A stretch of DNA of 64,000 nt, taken from the NCBI GenBank assembly GCA_003260075.1, contig QLIY01000366.1, positions 1-64,000 of the forward strand, read 5' to 3'. The stretch's first letter is position 1. Each line of letters opens with the position of its first letter. The position numbers and the translations under genes are program-made. Source of the DNA: Phallusia mammillata. Lineage: Eukaryota > Chordata > Ascidiacea > Phlebobranchia > Ascidiidae. The notes beneath the pieces are model-generated. The model was not told where the DNA came from. It searched no databases and worked only from the letters and a program-made list of their open reading frames with translations. Below are positions 1 through 10,418 of the stretch, piece after piece.

Positions 1-560
1 GATAAACCATTTGGTGGCCTTTATAAACGAAAAGGTTCCCCACCCCTGTTCTAAACGATAAGCTTTATGGATTTGGGATTGCGGATGCTGATGTATGCAA
101 ATTTTGTGGTGTGTGCAGAGAAACCATGTATAATTTATTTTGTGAATGTATTCATGTCCAGGTATACTGGGAAAGCGTAAGTGCCTGGATTGACAGTGCC
201 ATGTGTAATCGAATCGACCTTAACAATTGTATAAAACTCTTTGGAATCCACAATGAATGCTTTGAAAAAGGTTTTTTGAACTTGATTAACTGCTTGCTTT
301 TGATTGCTAGATTTGTTATTTACAAAAGTAAGATTCAAAAACTGAGGCCAAAGGTGGAAATGTTTGTTTATGAGATGAAACGTTGTAAGTGCAATGAAAA
401 AAAATGTTTCTCAAAAAAATGATACTATGTGGAAATATAGAGTGAAGTTGAATGCCCACCTGCGCTAATGGCTATATGTGTTTGCTCGCTGTAATCGTCT
501 TTTTGTCGTGATGTTTATGCGCAATCATACAAATAAATAACATCAGGAAAAAAAATTATA
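1..560 (+). mobile_element. 3' end of an L1-type non-LTR retrotransposon
   Basis: A reading frame from about 50 to 422 encodes a Cys/His-rich tail: CKFCGVCRETMYNLF, then CECIHVQVYW, then a hydrophobic stretch LINCLLLIARFVIYKSK and a lysine-rich end. This order (CxxC, H, W, then LLLIAK-like helix) is the carboxy-terminal region that follows the reverse transcriptase in L1-clade ORF2 proteins. The frame is broken upstream: a second frame (residues INHLVAFINEK, positions 2-58) ends in a stop where the tail frame takes over, so this copy is dead. An AATAAATAA at about 531 and an A-rich stretch near 547 fit a 3' end. The 5' part is outside the window. Confidence 0.6.
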
Positions 561-1440
561 GCCACAATTATAACTAATTTTCTCAAGATAATAACGAAGT
601 ACTGGTGCAGGGGCACAAGTAGCGGAAAAATAGACTTGGCAACGATTTACCGATATTGTTTTTGTGAAAAACACGCTTGTATCAAGCCGCGACTGAATTA
701 CGTTAGTCGCATACTGAACTTTTTAATTTTTCTGTCGCGATGCTACGCTAACTGTGTAAAAGGTGCAATCATCAATTCACATGACATGTCTGTCATCAAT
801 TTAAGGAGTGGTTTCCATACTCTCTTTTATAACCTAAAATAAACATTTACTCTCATGATAAGCATGTTTCTCAAAAACAATTTGCAACACACATGCACTC
901 AACAACACGTCACACCCGCTGCACAAACATTTACAACGGATTTGTAGCTATTAAATTTGTAGTGACGAAATATTTTGAAGTTTTCCACAACAAACAAGCT
1001 GAGTTCATAATTTCCAAACTTCGTATGATGCGTCGTGTAACACATATCAACATATGCCGACGTATGCCAAGTCAGAAAAATTATCTCCCGCCATCCATGA
1101 CTTTTCCCCCGAAATGGAAACCCGGGGAAAAAGTAGGATGAAAAGTTGATACTGAGCCAATGATATCAGGAACCTATATCTACCTAACTTGCCATGAAAC
1201 TTGACGCCGGACCACAGATAAATCATAGATAAGAATTTTTGTATGGTTCATCTGCGGGCCTTTGTCAGCTTTTCTCCGTTTTTTCTTTGGGCCTTTTTAG
1301 GTTACCTGACAATTTTCACCATTTTAACTATGATCAGCTATAATTTACTGCGTTTTTATCCCACTGACCTCTCCAGCAAACACAATACATCAAATATGGT
1401 CTCTTTGCAATATATTTTTAGCGCATAACGTTTACACCAT
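561..1440. other. No gene recognised
   Basis: AT-rich sequence with only short chance frames. I see no splice-bounded coding exon, RNA gene or clear transposon end here. Confidence 0.6.
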
Positions 1441-1712
1441 TGACAGTACTCACACTTCGACGTACAAAATAAACAGCCCAGGAAACACCAAATAAACAGC
1501 ATTCACTTTATGACACTGCTGGATAATTTCCTTCCTTTCATCTCACCTACAGATACAGACAAAGAGTTAAATTCCCCCCCCCCACAGTACTCACACTTCG
1601 ACGTACAAAATAAACAGCCCAGGAAACACCATCTTCCAATTCACTTTATGACACTGCTGGATAATTTCCTTCCTTTCATCTCACCTACAGATACAGACAA
1701 AGAGTTAAATTC
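1441..1712. repeat. Direct duplication around a 10-C run
   Basis: The segment starting acagtactcacacttcgacg occurs at 1442 and again at 1585, separated by ten C at 1574-1583. The copies differ by a small indel (aaataaacagc against atcttcca). They look like two haplotype contig ends placed side by side rather than a real tandem repeat. Confidence 0.75.
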
Positions 1713-2954
1713 AATTGTACAGGAAAAATAAAAACTTACCATAACAATAATTGACTTTCATAATGTGAATCAGACTTTTTGCTGCCACGTATCGGTTTTG
1801 GCTTAAACTGAATCTAAATACTAATTCTCACTTGTCTTTACTTGCAAATTGCCTAATGTGTTATATTTACTTTATGAATAATAAACATACACTTACTGGA
1901 GTAAAGCTGTTGTCACCAAGACCACTCACGGTGCATTCTTTTGCCAAATACTTCCTTACGAACAGTTCTACGAATTCTAGCTAGCAATTGCTGTGTTATA
2001 AGCGTCCTCTACAGAAAGTACAATAACCGCAAATGATTGTCTCGTAGCATTGCGACATTTTGATTTCTCAAATAGAACACGATGTGATTGGACAACGTCA
2101 CAATTGACATTGTCATTCGTTGTTTAAAAAATTAGAGGTTTGTAGCTGATTGGCCAGAAGGTTTTGTATCACTAAGCCCCACGTTTTTGAACTTTCTTAA
2201 ACCGTATTAGAAACCATGCGACAACCTCATTTTTTATCACAAAACGATCACGCTCGACTGAAACCCAAAAAACTGCTGCGAGTTATGCTCATGCACTGCC
2301 AACACATCTGTGACAATTTTCAAAGATAGCATAATAAACGGTCGGGTTATTTGTGCTGATAATGATTATATTAATGACAACCCCAAATTAATAAACTGTT
2401 ACTGCCAGACATAATTTATAACCGAGTATTGCTAGCAGTTTTATTATATACAATCGAAGTTTTGACATCCTATACAACCCCAACTGTATCGGTTAAATAT
2501 GTTAAACGGCAGAGCATTTGGCGATCTACCTGTCATATCTGGCGTTTATGTTTGTGTCATGTGTGGTTTTGGTATGTATGGCCCATACCACTGCACAACA
2601 CAGATTTATCTTTCACGTTGATTTGTGTTATACAAACATGGCAGAAGGTAGATGTCGTAAGGATACGTGGGGGAAAGTTTTTGCTTGGTCGGAGAAAAAC
2701 ACAAAAAAATTTCTGACTGGGTGCGTACTCGGACACGAATTAGTGCGGGTGCGATACTGAATATGGAAGTATATGTGTCAGCGGTCATGCGTTGATTTAA
2801 ACTTATTTTTTAGGGTATAAAAACTGGTATAAATATATTTTGCGGGGCTACTAGAGGGTGGTGGCGCCACTCAGTCACCGCCTATTCGGCGCCTATGGTT
2901 GGGGCCATAGGGTTGAACACAACAGTCGACAACTAGAAATGGCATACTCTACAA
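1713..2954. other. No gene recognised
   Basis: AT-rich, no supported exon. A stretch at about 2418-2440 (ataaccgagtattgct) matches one arm of the palindrome at 35265-35323, so it is probably part of a dispersed repeat. Confidence 0.55.
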
Positions 2955-3387
2955 CAGGGGTCTCACACTCAAAAGTTTGAGGTCCAAAATCAAAATTTAA
3001 AGTAAGTCGAGGGCCACACCATCGAAACATTTGTTACAGTGTAACATGGCAACAAAAATATTGCATGAATAAAAAGTTAAATGTTTATCAAAGTCATTAA
3101 CTACATTAAAACAATATAAGTGTCAACTGTGCTTTCTTGCTTTGTGTGGAAACAATGGTATACAATGACGCAACAATGTAAAAAAATAGGAGGCAACAAT
3201 CGCCATTGCTGATTCTAAAAATGGGCTATTTCCTATTAAAACGTTGCATATACCCGAAATAGAGAGTGATGGTATCGTTTAAATGTAAACTCACGGGTCT
3301 AAAACGGCATTCCGCCTCAGTAAAACCACTTTTAAAAGTAACATCGCTCATTGAAGGGCTGTGCGAGCCGCATGTTTGAGATCGCTG
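2955..3387. mobile_element. Non-autonomous hAT-like element
   Basis: The left end caggggtctcacac and the reverse complement of the right end cagcgatctcaaac are imperfect terminal inverted repeats. The flanks are ctctacaa (2947-2954) and ctctataa (3388-3395), an 8-bp target duplication with one change, which is the hAT signature. There is no transposase frame inside. Confidence 0.75.
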
Positions 3388-3395
3388 CTCTATAA

Positions 3396-3610
3396 GCTGT
3401 CCAAATTTCAATTAAATTCGGACTTTGTTTTAAAAATTCACCCATTTTAGGGGCTAGTGGGCAAAAGTTCCGGACTACAGGTTGGAAAACAACAATTAAC
3501 AACTAACATGACACAATGAACAAGCTGTCCAAATTTCATTCCATTCGAACATTATTACATTATTATAAATTCGCCCTTTTTAGGGGGTTAGTGGGGCAAC
3601 TGATTGGGTT
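3396..3610. repeat. Two diverged copies of a ~75-bp unit
   Basis: The pattern ctgtccaaatttca, then attcg, then an AT-rich part ending in tttaggggctagtggg occurs at about 3397 and again at about 3525. The copies are diverged and their origin is not clear. Confidence 0.45.
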
Positions 3611-3704
3611 CTACTCCTAAACTAGTTCAAAAACAAAAGACCATGATCTTTTAGTTCAGAAACTACGGCCCGCGGGCCGCATGCGACCCAGCAAAGGAGT
3701 TCAT

Positions 3705-3767
<63 letters not shown>
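3705..3767. repeat. Run of 63 G
   Basis: An uninterrupted G run. Unlike most C/G runs in the window I see no duplicated flank. It is probably a filled assembly gap. Confidence 0.7.
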
Positions 3768-3768
<1 letters not shown>

Positions 3769-3825
3769 AAATTTGACAGACAAATTTACCGAGCAACGCT
3801 AAATAGTATTATTTAACTGCAGGAT

Positions 3826-3860
3826 ATATAATATATATATATATAAATATATATATATTA
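3826..3860. repeat. (TA)n microsatellite
   Basis: Alternating TA with single interruptions. Confidence 0.85.
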
Positions 3861-4150
3861 GATTACCCGCAGTTGGTGGAATGTGCCGTTTTGAGAATGT
3901 TTCGTTTCTGTCCGTACTTTTAAAATATCTACAATCATAATATCGCATTCTTTTCAAAACATCTATTGCTACAGGTCGATCAGGTTTTACTAATTCAGTT
4001 TTTGGCCCGAAACCCGACTATTTGGATATTTTTACCAACTAACGTAATTTGGACGCTATATTGATTTAGGCTAATCATGTAGCTTCTAAAATCTAAAAAG
4101 TAAAATTTGGCATCATTTACTTGAATAACAACTTTATTGATTTATTTTAG

Positions 4151-4294
4151 TTCCGAACCGTCAACACAACGAAAAACATTAACGCCATCTGCCCTGGAGC
4201 TAAGGCTGACCCAGCAGGTCTCACAGTCTATCAACATGCTTTTGTTGGTGGAAGCGCATTCTGGGGCAACCGTATCCACTGTGGAGATTTGTAG
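4151..4294 (+). CDS. Putative terminal exon of an unidentified, possibly secreted protein
   Basis: A splice acceptor (tttattttag) is followed by an open frame of 47 codons that ends in TAG. The peptide starts FRTVNTTKNINAICPGAK and ends AFWGNRIHCGDL, with two cysteines and a glycosylation-type NTT, and reads like a globular protein rather than chance. An AATAAA lies at about 4465, a reasonable 3' end. I do not recognise the family, and I could not find upstream exons on this strand, possibly because the scaffold is rearranged in this part. The overlapping longer frame (4137-4385) is taken to be a shadow. Confidence 0.4.
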   Translation, partial: FRTVNTTKNINAICPGAKADPAGLTVYQHAFVGGSAFWGNRIHCGDL

Positions 4295-4971
4295 TGGAAT
4301 GGCAGCAAAAGGTTACGGCACGGGCTTAGGAACCAGTGTCGACAAAACGTTAATCGAATCAACTTTTCTGATCTTTTACCGTTAACAAATGAAGTGTACC
4401 TATATGTGCATAAGAGTAAAATGTTCCGGACATATCCTAAAGTTGGGCGTAAAATCTGTGTCCGAAAATAAATACAAAAAAAACCTAAATGTCCGGAATT
4501 TTAGCGTCTAGTAGCCTAGAGTGTTTCTTACAAATCTTAGCTTAAAATTACTATTAATTGTTGCCTGCGCGGTCTTGGATGCACAATGCAGCCCATATAC
4601 ATACGAAACAACTGATCAGTTTGAATTAAGGTTTGTTTGGTTATTTTTTGCGCATTTAAAGCAAACAACACTTCACAGTGAGACGACAAACAATTTATGA
4701 CATAACAAACGAAATCATCCACTATTACGTCAAACATAGTTGCCATGTTATTAGTATTGTGCAATAGTTTGAGGTCTTGGGGAAATAAAAAGCGCAAAGA
4801 AACGAAGTTAAGTAGTAGATGCTCTTGCTGCAAATAAAGGCGACCAAAATAATTTTCATGGGGCCCAACTTATACTTTGAGAAACAGTGCACTAACAGCT
4901 GCAGTTTTTGAGCATAATCCAACTTTTGAAAGTTTTAATAGTGTTTGGGTTCTGCGAGTTGGACTTTGTCA

Positions 4972-5190
4972 AGAAGCCACCACACCACGTCAAGGTGCCA
5001 ACCCATGCGGTGGGTCTCGTCTAAGTCAGTAGAGAGACCCTCGTCCGGTGCGGAACTACAACCGTGACGAGGAAGACAGACTGGTGTGGGGGCATACAAA
5101 GGGAATAAGTCCATGTACGTCCCCAGATAAACATACCTCTGAGTTATGTGGATCCTTTGTATGAGTAAAATTCGCCCGTTTTTACCCTGA
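4972..5190. repeat. Dispersed repeat, copy 1
   Basis: The start (accacgtcaaggtgccaacc, then catgcggtgggtc and aagtcagtagaga) recurs at 23087-23165 with a few changes. The unit has no clear coding potential. It could be a SINE-like family; only two copies are visible. Confidence 0.55.
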
Positions 5191-5880
5191 AAAAAAAAGA
5201 TTAAGGTTATGGGGATGTTTGTAAAAGTGAAGTGGAAAATGGCATGAAAATGCTTACCTTATTATTTCACTCTTGTCATCATTTGGGCGTTTTTTATGTT
5301 TTTTTTCTCATTATATTTGCTTTAAAACAAAGAACAAAGGTTATAAACGATAAAAAAAGAACTTAACGTGCCATTATAAAACGGCTTACCTTAAGAAAAG
5401 AAAACCAGTACAACGTTCAGTTTTTGTCATTCGAATTTTGTTAGTTATTTCCTGCAAACAAAATTTTTATTAAAATTTCTGCAACCAGCTATAAGACATT
5501 GCATTATTTTAAATAAGACTTACCTAAGTTTTACCTAAAACCGTACTTTTTCCCATTTACTGTGTTTATTTTTATTTTTTTTGCTTTGTTGGTATATCTG
5601 ACCTGAAAGAAATAAAGTACAGGTATATTTGGCAAAAAAAAACAAGAAAATTGCAGGACTTTACCAGATAATATTTTGAGGCCAAACTGCCAATGTAAAG
5701 CATTTTTTGTTTTCACATGACTACTGTAACAATGAAAACAAGTTAACATGAGATATTAACAACTAATTTTTATTCCGCTTCTTTCTTGATAAACCTGGAA
5801 AACAAAACCGTTAGATTCAAATAATCGGCATTCTAAATAGTCTTTGTGGCTCCTCATTGGCTGACTTGTTCCATTTTCAT
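5191..5880. other. No gene recognised
   Basis: AT-rich. Several CTTACC motifs (5256, 5387, 5520) would be splice donors on the minus strand, and an acceptor-like site near 5797 is followed by a very short frame and an AATAAA, but no exon is long enough to support. Confidence 0.4.
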
Positions 5881-6019
5881 AGCAGATTCTAAAAGCAGCT
5901 CAGATTCTAAAAGCAGCTCAGATTCTGTTACTATGACCCTGTACGTCTGGGGGGGGGGCAGCAGATTCTAAAAGCAGCTCAGATTCTGTTACTATGACCC
6001 TGTACGTCTGGGGGGGGGG
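5881..6019. repeat. Duplication with two G runs
   Basis: The sequence agcagattctaaaagcagct through gtacgtctgg is present twice, each copy followed by ten G (5949-5958 and 6010-6019). It belongs to the C/G-run artefact class. Confidence 0.7.
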
Positions 6020-6299
6020 AAATGCTAGCTTTTGACAATGGCGGCCCGACTAGCTAGACTGCCTTAACCACGAAGCAGCTCGCAGTTTTCAAAAAACTAA
6101 ACTGTATTAGTCTTCGCAGCGCCGAATTAGAGAGAATATAACCTCATATACATCACATTCACATCAATAATAAATTAAGTTATTAGTATTAAATCACTTT
6201 TCCATTAATGGAAGGAAGAGTTAATGCATATATTGCGACGCGTCTTTTAACAACAAACAAAACTAAAAGTATTTTAATTAACATGCAAACATATTAAAA

Positions 6300-6495
6300 G
6301 TAGCTATAGGTTCTAATGCTCCTATATTAAACTACTTATATAAGGCAGTATTTTAAACTGTGCATAAATTGGAATTGCTTCCTAAACTGGGGGGGGGGGT
6401 AAGTAGCTATAGGTTTTAATGCTCCTATATTAAACGACTAATAAAAGGCAGTATTTTAAACTGTGCATAAATTGGAATTGCTTCCTAAACTGGAA
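6300..6495. repeat. Duplication around an 11-G run, copies about 5% different
   Basis: The segment starting agtagctatagg and ending cttcctaaactgg occurs on both sides of the G run at 6389-6399. The copies differ at several positions (ttctaatg/ttttaatg, aactactta/aacgactaa), in line with two haplotypes. Confidence 0.75.
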
Positions 6496-6529
6496 TCTGG
6501 TAGAAATAAAAGGTGGTTATATTTTAGGT

Positions 6530-7195
6530 TTACTGGAAGTTGCCACCAGGGTTTAGTCGTGGTCAACTAAATAAAATTTCACAAGTCACCACCAAAAATT
6601 AGTCGTGGTCAACTAAATAAAATTTCACAAGTCACCACCAAAAATTAGTTGTGGTCGAAATAACGAGTATTTTTTACCAGAATTGCCACTAGTATTTAGT
6701 CGTGGTCAACTAATAAGAATTTCACCCAAAAGATGCCACCAAATTTTAGTTGTGGTGTCAAAAACAATATTATTTACTCAGTAAGTTGCCACTAATATTT
6801 AGTCGTGGTCAACTAAGCGGAATTTTGTCCCAAAAATCACCACCAAACTTTATTTGTGGCCAAAAACAAATATTTTTACCCCAAAAAGTTGCCACTAGGG
6901 TTTAGTTGTGGTGAACTAAAATATCATAGTTTCAGCCAAAAATTACTACCAAAATTTAGTTGCAGTAACGAAAACAAACGTTTTTAACTCAAAAAGTAGC
7001 CACCAGGGTTAGGCGTGGACAACTAAATAAGTTTTCAGCCCAAAAATCACCACCAAAATTTAGTTGTGGTCGCAAAAACCAATACGTTTATCCCAAAAAG
7101 TTGCCACTAGGGGTTAGTCGTGGTCAACTCAATAGAATTTCAACCCAGAAGTCACCACCAAAGTTTAGTTGTGGTCATGAAACAATATCGGTTCC
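6530..7195. repeat. Satellite, about 6 copies of a ~105-bp unit
   Basis: The phrase gttgccactagggtttagt, followed by cgtggtcaact, starts new units at about 6539, 6681, 6784, 6889, 6993 and 7100, so the period is about 105 bp (the first unit is longer through an internal doubling). Each unit has a second half-unit, caccaccaaaatttagttg followed by tggtc, so it is a dimer of ~52-bp halves. Both halves carry the imperfect palindrome CCAC-TA...TAGT-GTGG. Confidence 0.85.
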
Positions 7196-7700
7196 TCCAA
7201 AAAGCCCTATTAAGCAATTGAACCAGTTTAGAACATAGTTCAATTATGTTTAGGTTATACTAATGTCCACTTGTTTTCTTAATGGATAAATTTTCCTTCG
7301 TTCATCTGGTACACGATTGGTTGAACTCCTATTAAATCGTACATGATTGGTTGTTCATCTTCTTCATTGCGATTTGCACCTCACGTTATTACACAAACAT
7401 TCCCACACAAACATACAGGTGGACCGCATCGTCCTGCGCGCCCCTATATTGCCGCCGCAACTAGATCACAAACAAAAACAATAGAAAAACAACTTCTGAG
7501 CTCGATAGCTATCTGGCTGGCCTTGCAACAGCAGTTAGCCCATGAAAGTAAAATGTGAGGCTGTCGCGCCTGACAGTGCAAACTTCACCAAAAGCAAAGT
7601 TATGAAACAAACATAGCTTTTAAGTGGATTTACAAGGCCGAGTCAACATGAATGCGAGATTTGAGTAGGTATGGTAAAAAGTTAAAAGTAATAATAAAAA
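7196..7700. other. No gene recognised
   Basis: Short chance frames only. Confidence 0.5.
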
Positions 7701-7899
7701 ATATTAAAAACCGGATGGTACTGAAAACCTGTGAAAAAAATAACGAACCGGACCTGAAATAAGTGATAATTAAAACCTGTGGAAAAAACAACAACACGCA
7801 TTTTGGAGTCCAGTCTTTGTCAGAACATGAACAGAAGTTTTGTGTGCACCTGCATGACATCGCAACCCAGCCACAGTCCAGGGTCTTCTTATGGAAGAA

Positions 7900-8130
7900 T
7901 AAACTGAGAGTGGGTCGTTCAGCCAATACAGATGCACGGCACTGGAGGAGCAGTGCGACATCAAGCGACAAGTCCCTACTTACAATGCGCTCAAGCTTAT
8001 GACGACAAGGGAAGACCCCGATAAAGCCACGTATAAAGGCGCAGAACAGATAGAAGTAGGCCACTGCCACAAACAACAACAACACCATCATCATCAAAGA
8101 CGGACCTTCCCGAATTCGGACAGTTTAACG
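7900..8130 (+). mobile_element. Possible 3' end of a non-LTR element
   Basis: A frame reading ALKLMTTREDPDKATYKGAE precedes a run of CAACAACAACACCATCATCATC. Non-LTR retrotransposons often end with a short simple repeat of this kind. The family is not identified and the call is tentative. Confidence 0.3.
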
Positions 8131-8650
8131 GGGAATTGAAAACAGCCTTACGGTATTTTTAGCCGGCGTGCTCGCGAACCTTTCCTCTTCAGCCCAAGAG
8201 TGAGGGGAGACTGAGGCCGCCTGCACCGGTACCCGTCTCCGGTGGAATTTTGACTCTTGGGGATCAAACTCCGGTGGAATTTGACCCCCAGCGGGCCTGG
8301 GTGGGTGAGAGGCGACGTGTTCTAGCCCTAGGTGGGGGGGGGGAACTGCCACAAACAACAACAACATCATCATCATCATCAAAGATGGATAGAAAAAGAA
8401 TCATCATCAAAGACGGACCCTCCCGAATTCGGACAGTTTAACGGGGAATTGAAAACAGCCTTACGGTATTTTTAGCCGGCGTGCTCGCGAACCTTTCCTC
8501 TTCAGCCCAAGAGTGAGGGGAGACTGAGGCCGCCTGCACCGGTACCCGTCTCCGGTGGAATTTTGACTCTTGGGGATCAAACTCCGGTGGAATTTGACCC
8601 CCAGCGGGCCTGGGTGGGTGAGAGGCGACGTGTTCTAGCCCTAGGTTTAA
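8056..8650. repeat. ~285-bp GC-richer segment present twice around a G run
   Basis: Both copies start with cacaaacaacaacaac and CAT repeats, continue through cccgaattcggacagtttaa and end at gttctagccctaggt (8333 and 8645). The copies meet at ten G (8334-8343). It belongs to the C/G-run artefact class, and the segment itself is a transposon-like sequence. Confidence 0.7.
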
Positions 8651-8756
8651 ACGCTAAATATTAACGCGCCGCGCCTAACTAAACCCATAACTGTGAGAGA
8701 ATGCGGCGCGCGAACCCATAAAAACCCCAGCCTAACTATTTTAACCCTAGTTATCG

Positions 8757-8880
8757 GTGCTACAACTACGTAAACCTAATTGCGACTTAATTTGTAGCAC
8801 CAAAAAAACAAAAATAACTTGGGCCTCCAATCCGCTGGACCTGACAATGACGAATGGAGGCCCAGCGCAAGTTAGCATAG
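8757..8880. other. Two inverted-repeat hairpins in the 910-bp segment
   Basis: The first pairs ggtgctacaa with ttgtagcacc (about 8757-8802). The second pairs acttgggcctcca with tggaggcccagcgcaagt (about 8818-8873), with a small bulge. The same pair is present in the second copy near 9668-9785. They may be structured ends of a mobile element. Confidence 0.55.
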
Positions 8881-9115
8881 AGTTATGGGCCTAGGTGGAA
8901 ATCTCGCATTCAGTGTTGACTATAACGCAGCAGTCTCTTATGAATAACTGACAGCCCGTAATTTTGAAGTTGAAGGTAGGCTGTGTGCTTCAGGGAAGAG
9001 TGCTGGTTCTGAAGAGTCTAAAAAAGAAAAATAAGTTAAGAAATTAAGTACCATGTGCCAAATACGTTTGTGTTATGCAGTTATTTTCATAAATTAGCCA
9101 AACAAATAGTTTTAA

Positions 9116-9170
9116 GCACCCTGATGAAGGCGGCCTGTATAGGATTTCGAAACGTCGGAATAAAAATACA
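9116..9170 (+). other. CTGATGA / CGAAAC motif of a dispersed repeat
   Basis: The sequence has ctgatgaaggcggcctgta, then taggatttcgaaacgtcgg, then AATAAA-rich DNA. It recurs at 10032-10080 and, diverged and inverted, at about 20820-20870 and 20980-21000. The two boxes recall a hammerhead ribozyme core, but stem II pairs poorly in this copy. The function is inferred only. Confidence 0.35.
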
Positions 9171-10418
9171 TTTGCAAGAAGAGCTCTATAAACTTAATAT
9201 TTTGCCTGGCAGCAATAGCTTATGTTTACATAATTTTAAAGTCGTAATTGCAGTTGGTAGAAGATGGTGGCCCGAAAAATGTCCCGTACCTTGGGTTGTT
9301 GGCAAGTTTACGTCGATGGCAAGGTATGAGTCGAAACAGCAACGAAATCCAGATCGCCTGTGCAAAAGATATGTCAGTTATTACCAAACTAGTCACAAGG
9401 CTAAGGAATAGGACGGAGATTTCTGCATTCAACTTTTTTGGCATAAAAATGCCACACGTGGTAATGTATAAGTTTGTGACGGTTGGTTTTTAAAGCCTTT
9501 GGAGCAGTGGTTCCCAAACTATGGNGGGTGGGTGAGAGGCGACGTGTTCTAGCCCTAGGTTTTAACGCTAAATATTAACGCGCCGCGCCTAACTAAACCC
9601 ATAACTGTGAGAGAATGCGGCGCGCGAACCCATAAAAACCCCAGCCTAACTATTTTAACCCTAGTTATCGGTGCTACAACTACGTAAACCTAATTGCGAC
9701 TTAATTTGTAGCACCAAAAAAACAAAAATAACTTGGGCCTCCAATCCGCTGGACCTGACAATGACGAATGGAGGCCCAGCGCAAGTTAGCATAGAGTTAT
9801 GAGCCTAGGTGCAAATCTCGCATTCAGTGTTGACTATAACGCAGCAGTCTCTTATGAATAACTGACAGCCCGTAATTTTGAAGTTGAAGGTAGGCTGTGT
9901 GCTTCAGGGAAGAGTGCTGGTTCTGAAGAGTCTAAAAAAGAAAAATAAGTTAAGAAATTAAGTACCATGTGCGAAATACGTTTGTGTTATGCAGTTATTT
10001 TCATAAATTAGCCAAACAAATAGTTTTAAGCACCCTGATGAAGGCGGCCTGTATAGGATTTCGAAACGTCGGAATAAAAATACATTTGCAAGAAGAGCTC
10101 TATAAACTTAATATTTTGCCTGGCAGCAATAGCTTATGTTTACATAATTTTAAAGTCGTAATTGCAGTTGGTAGAAGATGGTGGCCCGAAAAATGTCCCG
10201 TACCTTGGGTTGTTGGCAAGTTTACGTCGATGGCAAGGTATGAGTCGAAACAGCAACGAAATCCAGATCGCCTGTGCAAAAGATATGTCAGTTATTACCA
10301 AACTAGTCACAAGGCTAAGGAATAGGACGGAGATTTCTGCATTCAACTTTTTTGGCATAAAAATGCCACACGTGGTAATGTATAAGTTTGTGACGGTTGG
10401 TTTTTAAAGCCTTTGGAG

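Noticed and set aside
4537..4922. Minus frames of 98 and 65 codons
   Set aside because: No recognisable domain, no convincing splice sites, AT-rich chance frames possible.
6530..7195. CRISPR-like array
   Set aside because: The whole ~105-bp unit is repeated without unique spacers, and the genome is eukaryotic.
9055..10325. Two identical 118-codon frames suggesting a duplicated gene
   Set aside because: They lie inside a transposon-like repeat that is duplicated by the assembly; composition and overlapping frames show no coding signal.
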